A stretch of DNA of 36,943 nucleotides, taken from contig SVCA01000016.1 of assembly GCA_015058625.1 (NCBI GenBank), positions 1-36,943 on the forward strand, in the 5' to 3' direction. Under the pieces are notes generated by a model, which worked only from the letters and a program-made list of their open reading frames with translations, was not told the origin of the DNA and did not search any database. The DNA comes from Pseudoselenomonas ruminantium. GTDB lineage: Bacteria > Bacillota > Negativicutes > Selenomonadales > Selenomonadaceae. The position numbers were made by a program, and so were the translations under genes. Below are positions 1 to 7,680 of the stretch, in pieces. Each line of letters begins with the position of its first letter. Positions within the stretch are counted from its first letter, which is position 1.

Positions 1-13
1 CATGCCGCAGCAT

Positions 14-49
14 AAAAAAACGGTAGCAGCAAATAATTGCTACTACCGG
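14..49 (-). terminator. Intrinsic terminator of the dynamin operon
   Basis: A 12-bp stem (CGGTAGYAGCAA arms) with an ATAA loop is followed on the minus strand by a run of seven T. It sits just past the Sel1-repeat gene and should end the seven-gene minus-strand operon. Confidence 0.85.
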
Positions 50-99
50 TAAGGTCTAACTTTATGGGGTCACTACACTAGGCTACCTAAAAAAATCTC

Positions 100-675
100 C
101 TAATTACTGTTTATTTCGTTAAGTCTTTCTTCCGCCTCTTCACTGCCAGCATCCCTAGCTTTACGATACCAATAAATTGCACTTGCATTATCTTGACGAA
201 CAATATCGCCCTGTCTAAACAGGTCTCCTAAAGCCAGCATTGCCACAGTTTCACCATTATCAGCAGATTGATGATACAGTTCTAATGCCTTAGCAAAACT
301 TTTTTCTTTCCCCTCGCCGTAATGATACGCTTGTGCCAAATCATAAATAGCGTAATATTTGCAATTACCGCCCTTTTCTATCGCTATTTCATAACACTTA
401 ACAGCACTTTCATAATCACCAATTTCTTTATAAGCATTACCTTTTAGCCAATATCCATCCATATCACCGGCATCAATTACCTTTTGAAACCACTCTAAAG
501 CCGTATCAAATGATTCCTTTACTCCTGTACCATATTGATACAACAACCCAATTGATGCTAATCCATCGGTGTCCCCAGCATCTGCTGCCGCTTGATAATA
601 TTTGATTGCATCTTGTATTTCACCATTATCTTCAGCTTGTGCCCCCAACTCCATAAATTCATCCGCCTTACTCAT
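100..675 (-). CDS. Sel1-repeat protein
   Basis: A 191-residue protein made almost wholly of about four to five Sel1/TPR-like helical repeats; recurring features are A..YY..AAD.G, ALEWF..V.DAG, ALELYHQSADNG and AIYWYRKARDAG. No signal peptide is seen, so it is probably a cytoplasmic scaffold for protein contacts. The ATG at 675 is chosen over an upstream GTG (693) because GAGGTGGGAG lies 11 nt before it. It is the last gene of the operon carrying the two dynamin-like GTPases, 32 nt after the small membrane protein, and a strong terminator follows. Sel1 proteins accompany many bacterial defence and secretion loci; its role here is inferred from position only. Confidence 0.85.
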   Translation of the reverse strand: MSKADEFMELGAQAEDNGEIQDAIKYYQAAADAGDTDGLASIGLLYQYGTGVKESFDTALEWFQKVIDAGDMDGYWLKGNAYKEIGDYESAVKCYEIAIEKGGNCKYYAIYDLAQAYHYGEGKEKSFAKALELYHQSADNGETVAMLALGDLFRQGDIVRQDNASAIYWYRKARDAGSEEAEERLNEINSN

Positions 676-707
676 ATTAATAATCACTCCCACCTCAATT
701 TACAAAA

Positions 708-902
708 TCAATTTCTACCTGCTCCAGTTATTGTACCCACAATAACACCAAGGATAACGGCTATTGCAGCTGGTGCCCAGAGTTTGATACCAACAAAAAT
801 TAGGATTACACCTACTATAATCTTTCCTAATAGACCTAAGGCACTTGATACAATATTAGTAACTACAACTGTCAGTATAAATACCAATATCGCCCAAATC
901 AT
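708..902 (-). CDS. Small hydrophobic membrane protein (64 aa)
   Basis: A 64-residue protein that is nearly all hydrophobic: an N-terminal segment (about residues 1-25), a second (27-42) and a third rich in Ala, Val, Gly and Ile (43-60), ending GAGRN. This suggests two or three membrane helices. The ribosome site AGGGG lies 7 nt before the ATG, inside the 3' end of the LeoA-like gene, so translation is probably coupled. I do not recognise a family. Its place between the dynamin-like GTPases and the Sel1 gene suggests a membrane partner for them; that is inference. A holin-like or phage-shock-like role cannot be told apart by eye. Confidence 0.75.
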   Translation of the reverse strand: MIWAILVFILTVVVTNIVSSALGLLGKIIVGVILIFVGIKLWAPAAIAVILGVIVGTITGAGRN

Positions 903-905
903 ATG

Positions 906-2609
906 CTAACCCCTGCATTCTTCCAATTCGTCCAACAATAAAGACACCTCGTCCTGCAATTCCTTAACTGTTGGTTGTATTGCTTCCATTTTTTCCCGAG
1001 TTTTTGCGATATATTTCATCTCTTCTTCTAAATTATCCTGTGGCGTTCCCATTAACAATGCAACTTGCTCCCTAGCTTGTCCCCCAATTTCTCCATACGC
1101 CTTATTTGCCCACTCTTGAAACTGTGTTTTTATTTCATTGCGGGCTTCATCCATTTCTCTTTGATGCTTTTCTTCTTCTTCTTTAGAACGAGAAAATTGA
1201 TAGATTTGATACAAAACACCAACTACACCTAATACTTTGCCAAACATCGCTACTTTCTGAGTCATATTTACAGCTTGCCATGGCTTAAATTTAAACCCCA
1301 ATGTTTTTCCTACAGTCAATATCCCTTGATGAACTCCTGTTCCTGAAAAGCTTTTCATCCCTGCACTAAACACGCCTGTCGCGCCTTCTTTCAACGAATG
1401 CTCTACTAGGAAATTTCCCGCTTTTGATAGTTTTTCAGTAATATCATTATAATTTGATCTCTCATTTTCATTATTCATCCATATTTGCGGAATATTATTC
1501 TCCATAACATCTCTAGCTAAGCTGCTATGTTCTATCTCAGATAAATTAAGTTCAGCATTTTTTATCATTGTTGTTAATATGTTTTCCACCTTAGATGCAC
1601 AAGCATTGACTGTCATCGCCGCATTACTAGAAGCTTTATCCATTTCTTGCTTAGCCTCCTGCTCAGACATCCCTGTCCCCACAATGCTATTCGCTAATTG
1701 CGTGCCAATATTTAGTACATCTGATTGCATACCCATAGTTTCACTTTGAATAGCTTCCAAAGCATCTTCCTTTTCCGCATTATATACTCGTTTAGTCCGT
1801 TTCAACAATTCTTCCTGTTTCTCCAAGCTTTCATATATATTTTCATCAACCGTTGTATGTTTTAAGCAATCGTTCAAAGCGTATAATGGCTGTGCAAGTT
1901 TTGCCGTAACACCTTTTTCTTTAACGAACTCATTAATATTTCTTATCAGTTCGTTATATCCACTCTCATAAAGTAAATCAGCCTTTAATTCTTCGTCGGT
2001 TTCATTCATAGCCTCATCATATAACTCAGTAGACACAAAGCTAGTGTATAATTGTTCATGCGTATAGGGCTTAATTACTTTTTCCATATCTTCTCGCAAT
2101 AAATCTTGTTGCTCTTTACTGTTACCTTTTGGTGCTCTGTCCATTTTATTGACCACCAGAATCATATGATCTCCTCGATGCTGTTCGATAGCCAATTTGC
2201 GAAAATGTTCTCCCATGTGATTATCAAAGCCTTCATTAGTGATTACAAACACCAATAGTGCAGCCTTGTCTATTTCCCCATAAGTAATGTCATCGTGATC
2301 TTTGCGTAATCCCGTTTCTATCCCCGGGGTATCGATAATTTCCAAATCCCCCCAGGGATAAACACTTGCATCTTGCGTAGTTATCGCTGCTCCTATTTCT
2401 GTCTTAATACCTGAAATCATTTGTATAAGGCTAGATTTTCCCGCACTATATTGGCCGACGAACACCAATTTTATTGGGCCATCATCTGGTTGCATATTAT
2501 CAGGAATAATGTCCGTCACTAAATCGAGTTCACAGAATTTATTCACAACTTTTTCTCGCAACAATTCAGCGCGGTCTGACAAATCCTTTAATTCCAAAAC
2601 GTCCATCAT
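906..2609 (-). CDS. LeoA-like dynamin-family GTPase
   Basis: A 567-residue large GTPase. The N-terminal domain has the P-loop GQYSAGKSS (residues 52-60), switch threonines near 77-78, DTPG (93-96) and NKMD (154-157), all intact. GQYSAGKSSLI is the form typical of bacterial dynamin-like proteins. Long helical stretches follow (about 250-400), then a glycine-rich hydrophobic patch (about 405-465) that could be the membrane-contact tip, and a charged coiled-coil end. Length and layout match LeoA of enterotoxigenic E. coli (about 570 aa). It starts 13 nt after the LeoBC-like gene, with GGAG before tandem ATGs (2609, 2606). LeoA/LeoBC pairs are the core of Eleos anti-phage systems; family placement here is by motif and neighbour. 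Confidence 0.85.
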   Translation of the reverse strand: MMDVLELKDLSDRAELLREKVVNKFCELDLVTDIIPDNMQPDDGPIKLVFVGQYSAGKSSLIQMISGIKTEIGAAITTQDASVYPWGDLEIIDTPGIETGLRKDHDDITYGEIDKAALLVFVITNEGFDNHMGEHFRKLAIEQHRGDHMILVVNKMDRAPKGNSKEQQDLLREDMEKVIKPYTHEQLYTSFVSTELYDEAMNETDEELKADLLYESGYNELIRNINEFVKEKGVTAKLAQPLYALNDCLKHTTVDENIYESLEKQEELLKRTKRVYNAEKEDALEAIQSETMGMQSDVLNIGTQLANSIVGTGMSEQEAKQEMDKASSNAAMTVNACASKVENILTTMIKNAELNLSEIEHSSLARDVMENNIPQIWMNNENERSNYNDITEKLSKAGNFLVEHSLKEGATGVFSAGMKSFSGTGVHQGILTVGKTLGFKFKPWQAVNMTQKVAMFGKVLGVVGVLYQIYQFSRSKEEEEKHQREMDEARNEIKTQFQEWANKAYGEIGGQAREQVALLMGTPQDNLEEEMKYIAKTREKMEAIQPTVKELQDEVSLLLDELEECRG

Positions 2610-2622
2610 ATATTCACTCCAT

Positions 2623-4668
2623 TTACATTACCGGTAATGGTTCTATTTGCTGTATAACACTATATTCCCATTTATTTCTCAAGTCATCTATTTTAAAATC
2701 AGGCACATTATAAACATATATTTTACCATCTTCCCCATAATCAATGCTATCAACCTCGATATTATTCATAAAAAGTTCTCTAGCAGTCTCTACAAAATAT
2801 GGTTTATCTTTTTCTTCTTCCTTTATTTGCTTATAATTCAAATCCCCCATACCCAACAATAATTTAGACAATGCATTCAAATCATCTTTGCTATACTTCT
2901 TCTGTCCAAAAGCATATATACACTTACCTGGCACTTTTGCAATATTGTATATTTTATTTGAAGATAGTCCTAAATATTCCTCTGCTTCCTGCCACAGATA
3001 TGCATTTTGTGCAGTCAATTCTCCAGCCATCTCATAAGCCATTGATGATTCTTCATCAGCTAATTCCATCATCATATCATCACGCTCATCCAACGTTTTC
3101 AATAGACCATTCACCCCTTTATTCAAGATTTTATCATTTAAGACTTCTAATACTTTATCTCCAATTTTAGGAACAACTTCCCCCATTGCTTCTTCAAGTT
3201 TATCTCTTAAAGCCTTTTTTTGCTTCTGTATTTTTTCTTCCTTACTCTCAAAAAGGAATGTTAATAAAAGGCCTATTCCACCAGCCACCCAACCTACTGG
3301 GCCCAAAATAGTCGCAATTGCCAAACCTATCTGTGCCAGAGATTGAGTATCTATTACCCCTTCCCCTGCAATATCTCCCGTAGGGATAGATACTCCAGCA
3401 TAATGCAAATCACTTTGCATATCATCCATCAATTCACGCTGCTTACGTTTAAAATCTTTATTTATCTCTTGAATAAATCTTTTACATTCCCCTTCAATAT
3501 CAATATCTCTCTTCAAATATTCTTTCCATGCTTCACCTGCATTCTCATTAGCATAATTTCTCTCTGCAAAGTCATAAATACCATTATTTACTTTTTTCTC
3601 CAATCTATTCATAAACGAATCGAACTTATTTTGCGTTTTTTCAATAAATCCATCCTTCCATTTATGCAAATCATTGCATTTTCTCCTAAATTCTAAACCA
3701 AGCATTAAATTTTCAGAACTACTAGCCACAATATCTTCTAACCTAACTTGCATTGGCTGAGCAATATTATCAGCAAAAGTTTTAATGCGTAAGAACGCAC
3801 CGTCTTTTTCTACTTTTTCCAACAGGTAATCTTCCACTGCCTCAAAATTACTTAGATGCCACAAATCCTCATTTTTGTCTTGTCCAATATACGCCGCTTT
3901 CAAATGAGTACGTACAAACGTTAAATCATTCCAATTTTGTTCGTACTCACTAGCATAAGCCCTGAACTGGTTACATATTGCATCTATACGCTCATTCTCT
4001 CCCATTTTCTTGGCAATTCGTTTAATATCTATCGGCCGTGGCTCATCTGCCACACCAACCTTTATATTGATAAGACCTAGCACGGGCTTACCAATTGACA
4101 ACAAACTTGCCAAATGTTTTGCTTCTTCAGCCTGTACACCATCATCAGAAATCAAAAACATTATGAGATCCGCAGATTTTGCGGCAGCTAAAGCTAAATC
4201 ATCATCTTCCTTGCCATCAAAAGACGCAATTCCCGGTACATCAATGACCTTTAAGCCATTCCAATGGTAATCGCGCACATCTCTTGTCGTTCGCTGTGTA
4301 CCATTGCCAATACTTTTTCCTTCACCATGAGTCAAAATCTCCATTAATGTAGACTTTCCCACCATAGTACGACCAAAAACCAACACAGTAAATTCTTTTT
4401 GCGATTCATGTAGACGCTCCAAATCACGCTGTAACTGTTTGGTTTCCTGAGTGAATTTTTCTAATTCTCGTTTCTGTCGCTTCAATATTTCAGCATTTGA
4501 CCATTCACCACGTTTTAATCTTGCTTGGCGTTGCTCAGTAACAGCCACTCGCTTACGTTCTTTCTCTAAAGTCTCCATAATGGCTTTACAGCCGTTATCA
4601 GCTAATTCATACCCAATTTTTGCATATTCCTGACACTTCAGCAAAGCACTATTAATATCCCGTGGCAT
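2623..4668 (-). CDS. LeoBC-like dynamin-family GTPase
   Basis: A 681-residue GTPase paired with the LeoA-like gene. A charged coiled coil (about residues 30-92) comes before the G domain: P-loop GRTMVGKST (99-107), threonines near 127-128, and DVPG (143-146). The G4 motif reads NIKV (201-204) in place of NKxD, so guanine recognition may be altered. A long helical region leads to a strongly hydrophobic segment (about 445-473) flanked by charged helices, as expected of a membrane-inserting paddle, and a C-terminal region follows (about 560-681). GGAGGG lies 6 nt before the ATG. Two adjacent dynamin-like proteins of different length are the signature of LeoA/LeoBC (Eleos) loci. Homology needs a profile search to confirm. 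Confidence 0.82.
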   Translation of the reverse strand: MPRDINSALLKCQEYAKIGYELADNGCKAIMETLEKERKRVAVTEQRQARLKRGEWSNAEILKRQKRELEKFTQETKQLQRDLERLHESQKEFTVLVFGRTMVGKSTLMEILTHGEGKSIGNGTQRTTRDVRDYHWNGLKVIDVPGIASFDGKEDDDLALAAAKSADLIMFLISDDGVQAEEAKHLASLLSIGKPVLGLINIKVGVADEPRPIDIKRIAKKMGENERIDAICNQFRAYASEYEQNWNDLTFVRTHLKAAYIGQDKNEDLWHLSNFEAVEDYLLEKVEKDGAFLRIKTFADNIAQPMQVRLEDIVASSSENLMLGLEFRRKCNDLHKWKDGFIEKTQNKFDSFMNRLEKKVNNGIYDFAERNYANENAGEAWKEYLKRDIDIEGECKRFIQEINKDFKRKQRELMDDMQSDLHYAGVSIPTGDIAGEGVIDTQSLAQIGLAIATILGPVGWVAGGIGLLLTFLFESKEEKIQKQKKALRDKLEEAMGEVVPKIGDKVLEVLNDKILNKGVNGLLKTLDERDDMMMELADEESSMAYEMAGELTAQNAYLWQEAEEYLGLSSNKIYNIAKVPGKCIYAFGQKKYSKDDLNALSKLLLGMGDLNYKQIKEEEKDKPYFVETARELFMNNIEVDSIDYGEDGKIYVYNVPDFKIDDLRNKWEYSVIQQIEPLPVM

Positions 4669-4726
4669 CTGTATCCCTCCCTAATTTAAATATAAATAGC
4701 ATTTAGTTTGACCGCCTTTATACATT

Positions 4727-5131
4727 TTACGCATCTTCCAAATTCGCTACCATTTTTTCTCCAAAAATTTCACGCATCCGTTCTTTCGCCTGCTTCTTGA
4801 TTTCATCTGTTATATACATTTGTGCCGCTGTCAATGCAAAGGCAATCGCCACAGCATCATCTGAATATCCGACAACAGGTATTGGATCCATCACTAAATC
4901 TAGCGGCGATATAAGATACCCCAATGCTGCAATAATCGCTGCCTTTACTTTCATTGGACAAGCATCTGATTGTGCTACATAATACAACTGAAAAGCCTTA
5001 TAAACCAGCGATAATCCTATAGATGAAACATTCTCCCTAACTTTATCCCACAAACTACCCTCGGAATAATTTTTAGCATATTCATCCATATTTATACTCT
5101 TAAAATCATCCTCTGTTACCTTTTTCGTCAT
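4727..5131 (-). CDS. DUF1232 (YkvA-like) membrane protein
   Basis: A 134-residue protein with the DUF1232 core: a hydrophobic stretch with YLISPLDLVMDPIPVVGY (about residues 72-90) followed by SDDAVAI and a second amphipathic helix. DUF1232 proteins are small, probably membrane-associated and of unknown biochemical role. The ATG at 5131 is preferred over an upstream GTG because a GAGAG box lies about 10 nt before it. It lies 58 nt upstream of the LeoBC-like gene and 40 nt after the zinc-ribbon gene, so it is very likely co-transcribed with the dynamin pair. A link to membrane repair or sensing at the dynamin site is inference. Confidence 0.85.
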   Translation of the reverse strand: MTKKVTEDDFKSINMDEYAKNYSEGSLWDKVRENVSSIGLSLVYKAFQLYYVAQSDACPMKVKAAIIAALGYLISPLDLVMDPIPVVGYSDDAVAIAFALTAAQMYITDEIKKQAKERMREIFGEKMVANLEDA

Positions 5132-5171
5132 TTTAATCACACTCTCAAGTTACAAACTCAAAATTTCTGTT

Positions 5172-5324
5172 TTAGGTATCAAATTTCCGATTCACAGTCC
5201 ACGAATGCGGCTTTCCATTTCCTTTCCGTGGGCATTTCCCAGACTGCGGTTTCCCCATAGATACAAACCTTATTTCTTTCTTACCGCATTGGCTGCACAT
5301 GTATTCAATCCTTTTTGTTGCCAT
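5172..5324 (-). CDS. Small zinc-ribbon-like protein (50 aa)
   Basis: A 50-codon gene found by translating the gap between the XRE and DUF1232 genes. The product opens MATKRIEYMCSQCGKKEIRF, with a CxxC knuckle at residues 10-13, then a lone Cys in KCPRKG and PHSW near the end. It is basic and could bind one zinc. The ribosome site AAAGGAGG lies 8 nt before the ATG, which strongly supports translation. Family unknown; short zinc-ribbon proteins often bind nucleic acid or serve as partner subunits. It sits inside the dynamin operon. Confidence 0.7.
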   Translation of the reverse strand: MATKRIEYMCSQCGKKEIRFVSMGKPQSGKCPRKGNGKPHSWTVNRKFDT

Positions 5325-5386
5325 ATGTCAGGCCTCCTTTGTTTGTATTTTTTATTGTTGTAAGTATTCTGAATTATTGCGATATA

Positions 5387-5402
5387 CCTATATCTTTATA
5401 GG
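5387..5402. promoter_or_regulatory. Palindrome between the xre and zinc-ribbon genes
   Basis: CCTATA-TCTT-TATAGG is a perfect 6-bp inverted repeat in the 90-bp AT-rich gap between the XRE gene and the rest of the dynamin operon. It could be the operator of the adjacent XRE protein acting on an internal promoter. Chance occurrence in AT-rich DNA is possible. Confidence 0.3.
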
Positions 5403-5414
5403 TTATATACGCCA

Positions 5415-5654
5415 TCATTCATTCTTTCTCCTGCTAAAATCCAATAAATCCTTTTCTTCCACGCCCAATGTCTCGGAAATTTGGGCTAACGTTGCCAGGG
5501 ACACGGATTTGAAGCCACGTTCTACCTGCGATATATAGTTGCCGGAAACGGATACTTGCTCAGCCAGCTGAAGCTGCGTCAGGTTCTTCGCACGCCGATA
5601 ATATGTAATATTTAATCCCAAAAGAATTCGCTTTTCCTCCAAAGACAGCTTCAT
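5415..5654 (-). CDS. XRE-family HTH regulator
   Basis: A 79-residue single-domain HTH_3 protein. Helix 2 and the recognition helix fall in LTQLQLAEQVSVSGNYIS (about residues 24-41), followed by QVERGFKSVSLATLAQIS and a short tail. The ATG at 5654 is chosen because GGAGG lies 10 nt before it; an ATG at 5663 almost abuts GGAGG and is less likely. It leads the dynamin operon on the same strand, 90 nt before the zinc-ribbon gene, so it is the obvious candidate regulator, probably a repressor. Single-domain XRE proteins commonly control defence islands. Confidence 0.88.
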   Translation of the reverse strand: MKLSLEEKRILLGLNITYYRRAKNLTQLQLAEQVSVSGNYISQVERGFKSVSLATLAQISETLGVEEKDLLDFSRRKNE

Positions 5655-5686
5655 GCCGTACATTCCTCCCCCTTCCTATAATTATC

Positions 5687-5746
5687 TCACATTTCAAATG
5701 CCGCTGCTTTGTAGGATAGTTTGATTATTATCACTGTGAGTATCAA
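5687..5746 (-). CDS. Possible 19-aa leader peptide before xre
   Basis: AAGGAGG at 5750-5756 is followed 3 nt later by a TTG that opens a 19-codon frame ending in TGA, 24 nt before the first xre ATG. A GTG lies further in. The strong ribosome site has no other gene to serve. A leader peptide or an untranslated relic are both possible; the spacing is tighter than usual. Confidence 0.2.
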   Translation of the reverse strand: MILTVIIIKLSYKAAAFEM

Positions 5747-5784
5747 TTTCCTCCTTATTGTACACATTCGCATTTCCTGTTTTT

Positions 5785-5815
5785 ATTATAGCGGAATTTT
5801 CTTTCCGTTCGGTAA
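5785..5815 (-). promoter_or_regulatory. Probable promoter of the dynamin operon
   Basis: A perfect TATAAT (-10) is read on the minus strand at 5785-5790. A weak -35 candidate (TTACCG, 5810-5815) lies 19 nt upstream. It is about 130 nt before the XRE gene and just beyond the terminator of the neighbouring upstream gene, a sensible place for the operon promoter. Confidence 0.4.
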
Positions 5816-5842
5816 CTTAACAGGCTACATGAAAAATTATTA

Positions 5843-5873
5843 CAAAAAAAGCCAACCTGCTAACAGGTCAGCT
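5843..5873 (-). terminator. Intrinsic terminator after the 177-aa gene
   Basis: On the minus strand AGCTGACCTG-TTAG-CAGGTTGGCT forms a 10-position stem with two imperfect pairs, followed by seven T. It ends the gene at 5916-6449 and insulates it from the dynamin operon. Confidence 0.75.
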
Positions 5874-5915
5874 CTCAATTAAATCGTATTCAAAACATTA
5901 TACTTATAAGGTTAG

Positions 5916-6449
5916 TTATTTATTGCCGCGCCAGTTCGTCAACGGCTTGCAATCGTAGCTGTATAAAGTTGCGTTAATTTCATCTATTTTATAAATGCCT
6001 TTTTCCAAAAAACACATGACAATTACATCGCTTTTGCTGCTGTCTGTCAACACATAACCTGCCCGTTTCAGTAAATCCTGCGTATCATCCATGTTTAAGT
6101 GCAGAGCTATCGCAAAAGCCAATGCCGTTCCCTTGGTAGGATGATACTGGGGATTGTTGCGTATCTTGGCAAAATGCTCCTTGGAGATATCAATAGAACT
6201 ATACACTTCCACAGGTTTTCGTCCCTGTTTTTTTATCCACCACATCAATTTTTCGGAAAAAGTTGCACCCAGTCTGGCTACTCTCTTGTATAGTTCGGAG
6301 CTGATAAGCGACGCTATTGCCCCCAAAGCCATGCCTGCCGGAGCTGGCAGCTTTTTATCATCATTAAAATTCTTTATCTTTGCCCCTTCCGGGCGATAAT
6401 GCAGAAGAATATAGTTATCTAATTCTTCCCGGAACTCCTGACTAAGCAT
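5916..6449 (-). CDS. HTH-like protein of a defence-associated family
   Basis: A 177-residue soluble protein. The N-terminal half is low in recognisable motifs. The C-terminal 110 residues (FSEKLMWWIKK through LYSYDC) match a recurring helical, XRE-like module that I recall at the C-terminus of macro-domain, TIR and other conflict-system proteins, with the pattern YSSIDISKEHFAKIRNNP, KGTALAFAIALHLN and DTQDLLKRAGY. GGAGGG lies 6 nt before the ATG. It has its own promoter and terminator, so it is not simply part of the dynamin operon, although it adjoins it on the same strand. DNA binding is inferred; the exact function is unknown. Confidence 0.6.
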   Translation of the reverse strand: MLSQEFREELDNYILLHYRPEGAKIKNFNDDKKLPAPAGMALGAIASLISSELYKRVARLGATFSEKLMWWIKKQGRKPVEVYSSIDISKEHFAKIRNNPQYHPTKGTALAFAIALHLNMDDTQDLLKRAGYVLTDSSKSDVIVMCFLEKGIYKIDEINATLYSYDCKPLTNWRGNK

Positions 6450-6591
6450 AATATTCCCTCCTTGCTACTGCTCCCCGCCTATCCATTGCAAATAATACTG
6501 ATGGTATCCATGTCCCGAAGCTTCTCCTCACCACCACAGCAAAATAGAAGGGAGTTACAAATCGGTCAGGCTGCTACATCTTTCTACGCCC

Positions 6592-6621
6592 ATTATAACT
6601 CAGACTAAATCCACATGTCTA
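6592..6621 (-). promoter_or_regulatory. Promoter of the 177-aa HTH-like gene
   Basis: TAGACA (6616-6621) and a perfect TATAAT (6592-6597) are separated by 18 nt on the minus strand. Transcription would start near 6585 and give a leader of about 135 nt. Confidence 0.55.
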
Positions 6622-6628
6622 TCCCCGA

Positions 6629-7057
6629 CTATCCGACATAATAAAGCCACCAGACAACAATCGCTCCCATGGTAAGAAGCCCGCCCAATATCCAAAAGAT
6701 ATATACCAGAATGTCATAATTCCTGATGGTTGCATAACTGTTATACGGATTGCCCGGCTCATAGTGCAGGACTATATCTTCATTTGTTTCTCCAGGCTCT
6801 GATAAACCAATATCTCCTTTCTTCTCATAGTGCTTTCCCTGTACATCATAGGCATATACTGGAAACCACATGTAACTTGTTGCAGAATTAAAATCATCGT
6901 ATACCTCTTCTTGCAGCCAGCGAATTACGCGCCCTGTTGTTTCCGCTGTACAAACCTCCAGTTTCCTTTTTGCCATCCACCTTATCCCACCAGCTGCGAA
7001 TATAAAGATAAGACCTGTCAGCAGTATAAACGTGAGTACCCATAACGATTCAGACAT
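6629..7057 (-). CDS. DUF3592-like membrane protein (downstream paralogue)
   Basis: A 142-residue protein with an N-terminal membrane helix (about residues 6-28), an extracytoplasmic beta-rich domain containing WFPVYAYDVQGKHYEKK and LHYEPGNPYNSY, and a C-terminal helix (about 115-138). Helix, beta domain and helix together are the DUF3592 layout. It is a clear paralogue of the next gene (WYPIVSYDVGGEHYEKE and IHYDPEAPYKFY there), 58 nt away on the same strand, so a tandem duplication. Function unknown. Confidence 0.65.
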   Translation of the reverse strand: MSESLWVLTFILLTGLIFIFAAGGIRWMAKRKLEVCTAETTGRVIRWLQEEVYDDFNSATSYMWFPVYAYDVQGKHYEKKGDIGLSEPGETNEDIVLHYEPGNPYNSYATIRNYDILVYIFWILGGLLTMGAIVVWWLYYVG

Positions 7058-7115
7058 ATTTTGCCGTCCTTCTTGTACAATCTACATGAACTTCCTGCGA
7101 TTTGCATTTTTACTT

Positions 7116-7547
7116 TTATCCCACCAGCTCATAAACGATATAGAAAAACACCAGCGATACGAATAGTGCCGTATAGCTAGCCAATCTAAATACCCGCACC
7201 TGTCTTAAATAGATTTCTTTATTCATGTAAAACTTATATGGCGCCTCCGGGTCGTAGTGAATGACTGTCGCTATCCCAGCTTCGCCTTTTTTCGGATAGG
7301 CTATGGGTTCTTCTTTTTCATAATGCTCGCCTCCCACGTCATAGGAAACGATTGGATACCAGCCATCTACGCCTGCTCTATAAGTGGAGTGATGATATTG
7401 CCAGCCTACAAGAACCCCCTGTACCTCCGCTGTATAGGTGGCAAATTTTTGCAGATGACTGCGATAAAGCACCTTGGATAAAATAAAAAACAGCAAACTA
7501 AAAAATAACGCCACTGCAGGTACGGCCCATACCACTATATTTTTCAT
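7116..7547 (-). CDS. DUF3592-like membrane protein (upstream paralogue)
   Basis: A 143-residue protein with membrane helices at residues 5-27 and about 118-140 and a central beta domain (YHHSTYRAGVDGWYPIVSYD, then YEKEEPIAYPK and VIHYDPEAPYKFYM). The Y-DP-x-P-Y motif near the second helix is shared with the downstream paralogue. GGAG lies about 10 nt before the ATG. The two genes look like a bicistron from the promoter at 7594-7621. Role unknown; the domain faces outside the cytoplasm if the helices are real. Confidence 0.65.
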   Translation of the reverse strand: MKNIVVWAVPAVALFFSLLFFILSKVLYRSHLQKFATYTAEVQGVLVGWQYHHSTYRAGVDGWYPIVSYDVGGEHYEKEEPIAYPKKGEAGIATVIHYDPEAPYKFYMNKEIYLRQVRVFRLASYTALFVSLVFFYIVYELVG

Positions 7548-7593
7548 AGAATCACTACTCCTTAAAATATTATAGATTATGCATTACGATTGC

Positions 7594-7621
7594 ATTATAC
7601 GGAGCGAATATTAAAATACAA
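7594..7621 (-). promoter_or_regulatory. Promoter of the DUF3592-like pair
   Basis: TTGTAT (7616-7621) and a perfect TATAAT (7594-7599) are spaced 16 nt on the minus strand, about 50 nt before the first gene. Confidence 0.5.
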
Positions 7622-7635
7622 TTAACCAAACGCAT

Positions 7636-7674
7636 AAAAAAATACCGGATTAGTCTGCTACGACCAATCCGGTA
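7636..7674 (-). terminator. Terminator after the LPP20-like gene
   Basis: A perfect 9-bp stem (TACCGGATT / AATCCGGTA) with a loop of 14 nt is followed by seven T on the minus strand. The other strand has CTTTTC, so weak two-way activity is possible. It lies just past the gene's stop codon. Confidence 0.85.
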
Positions 7675-7680
7675 CTTTTC

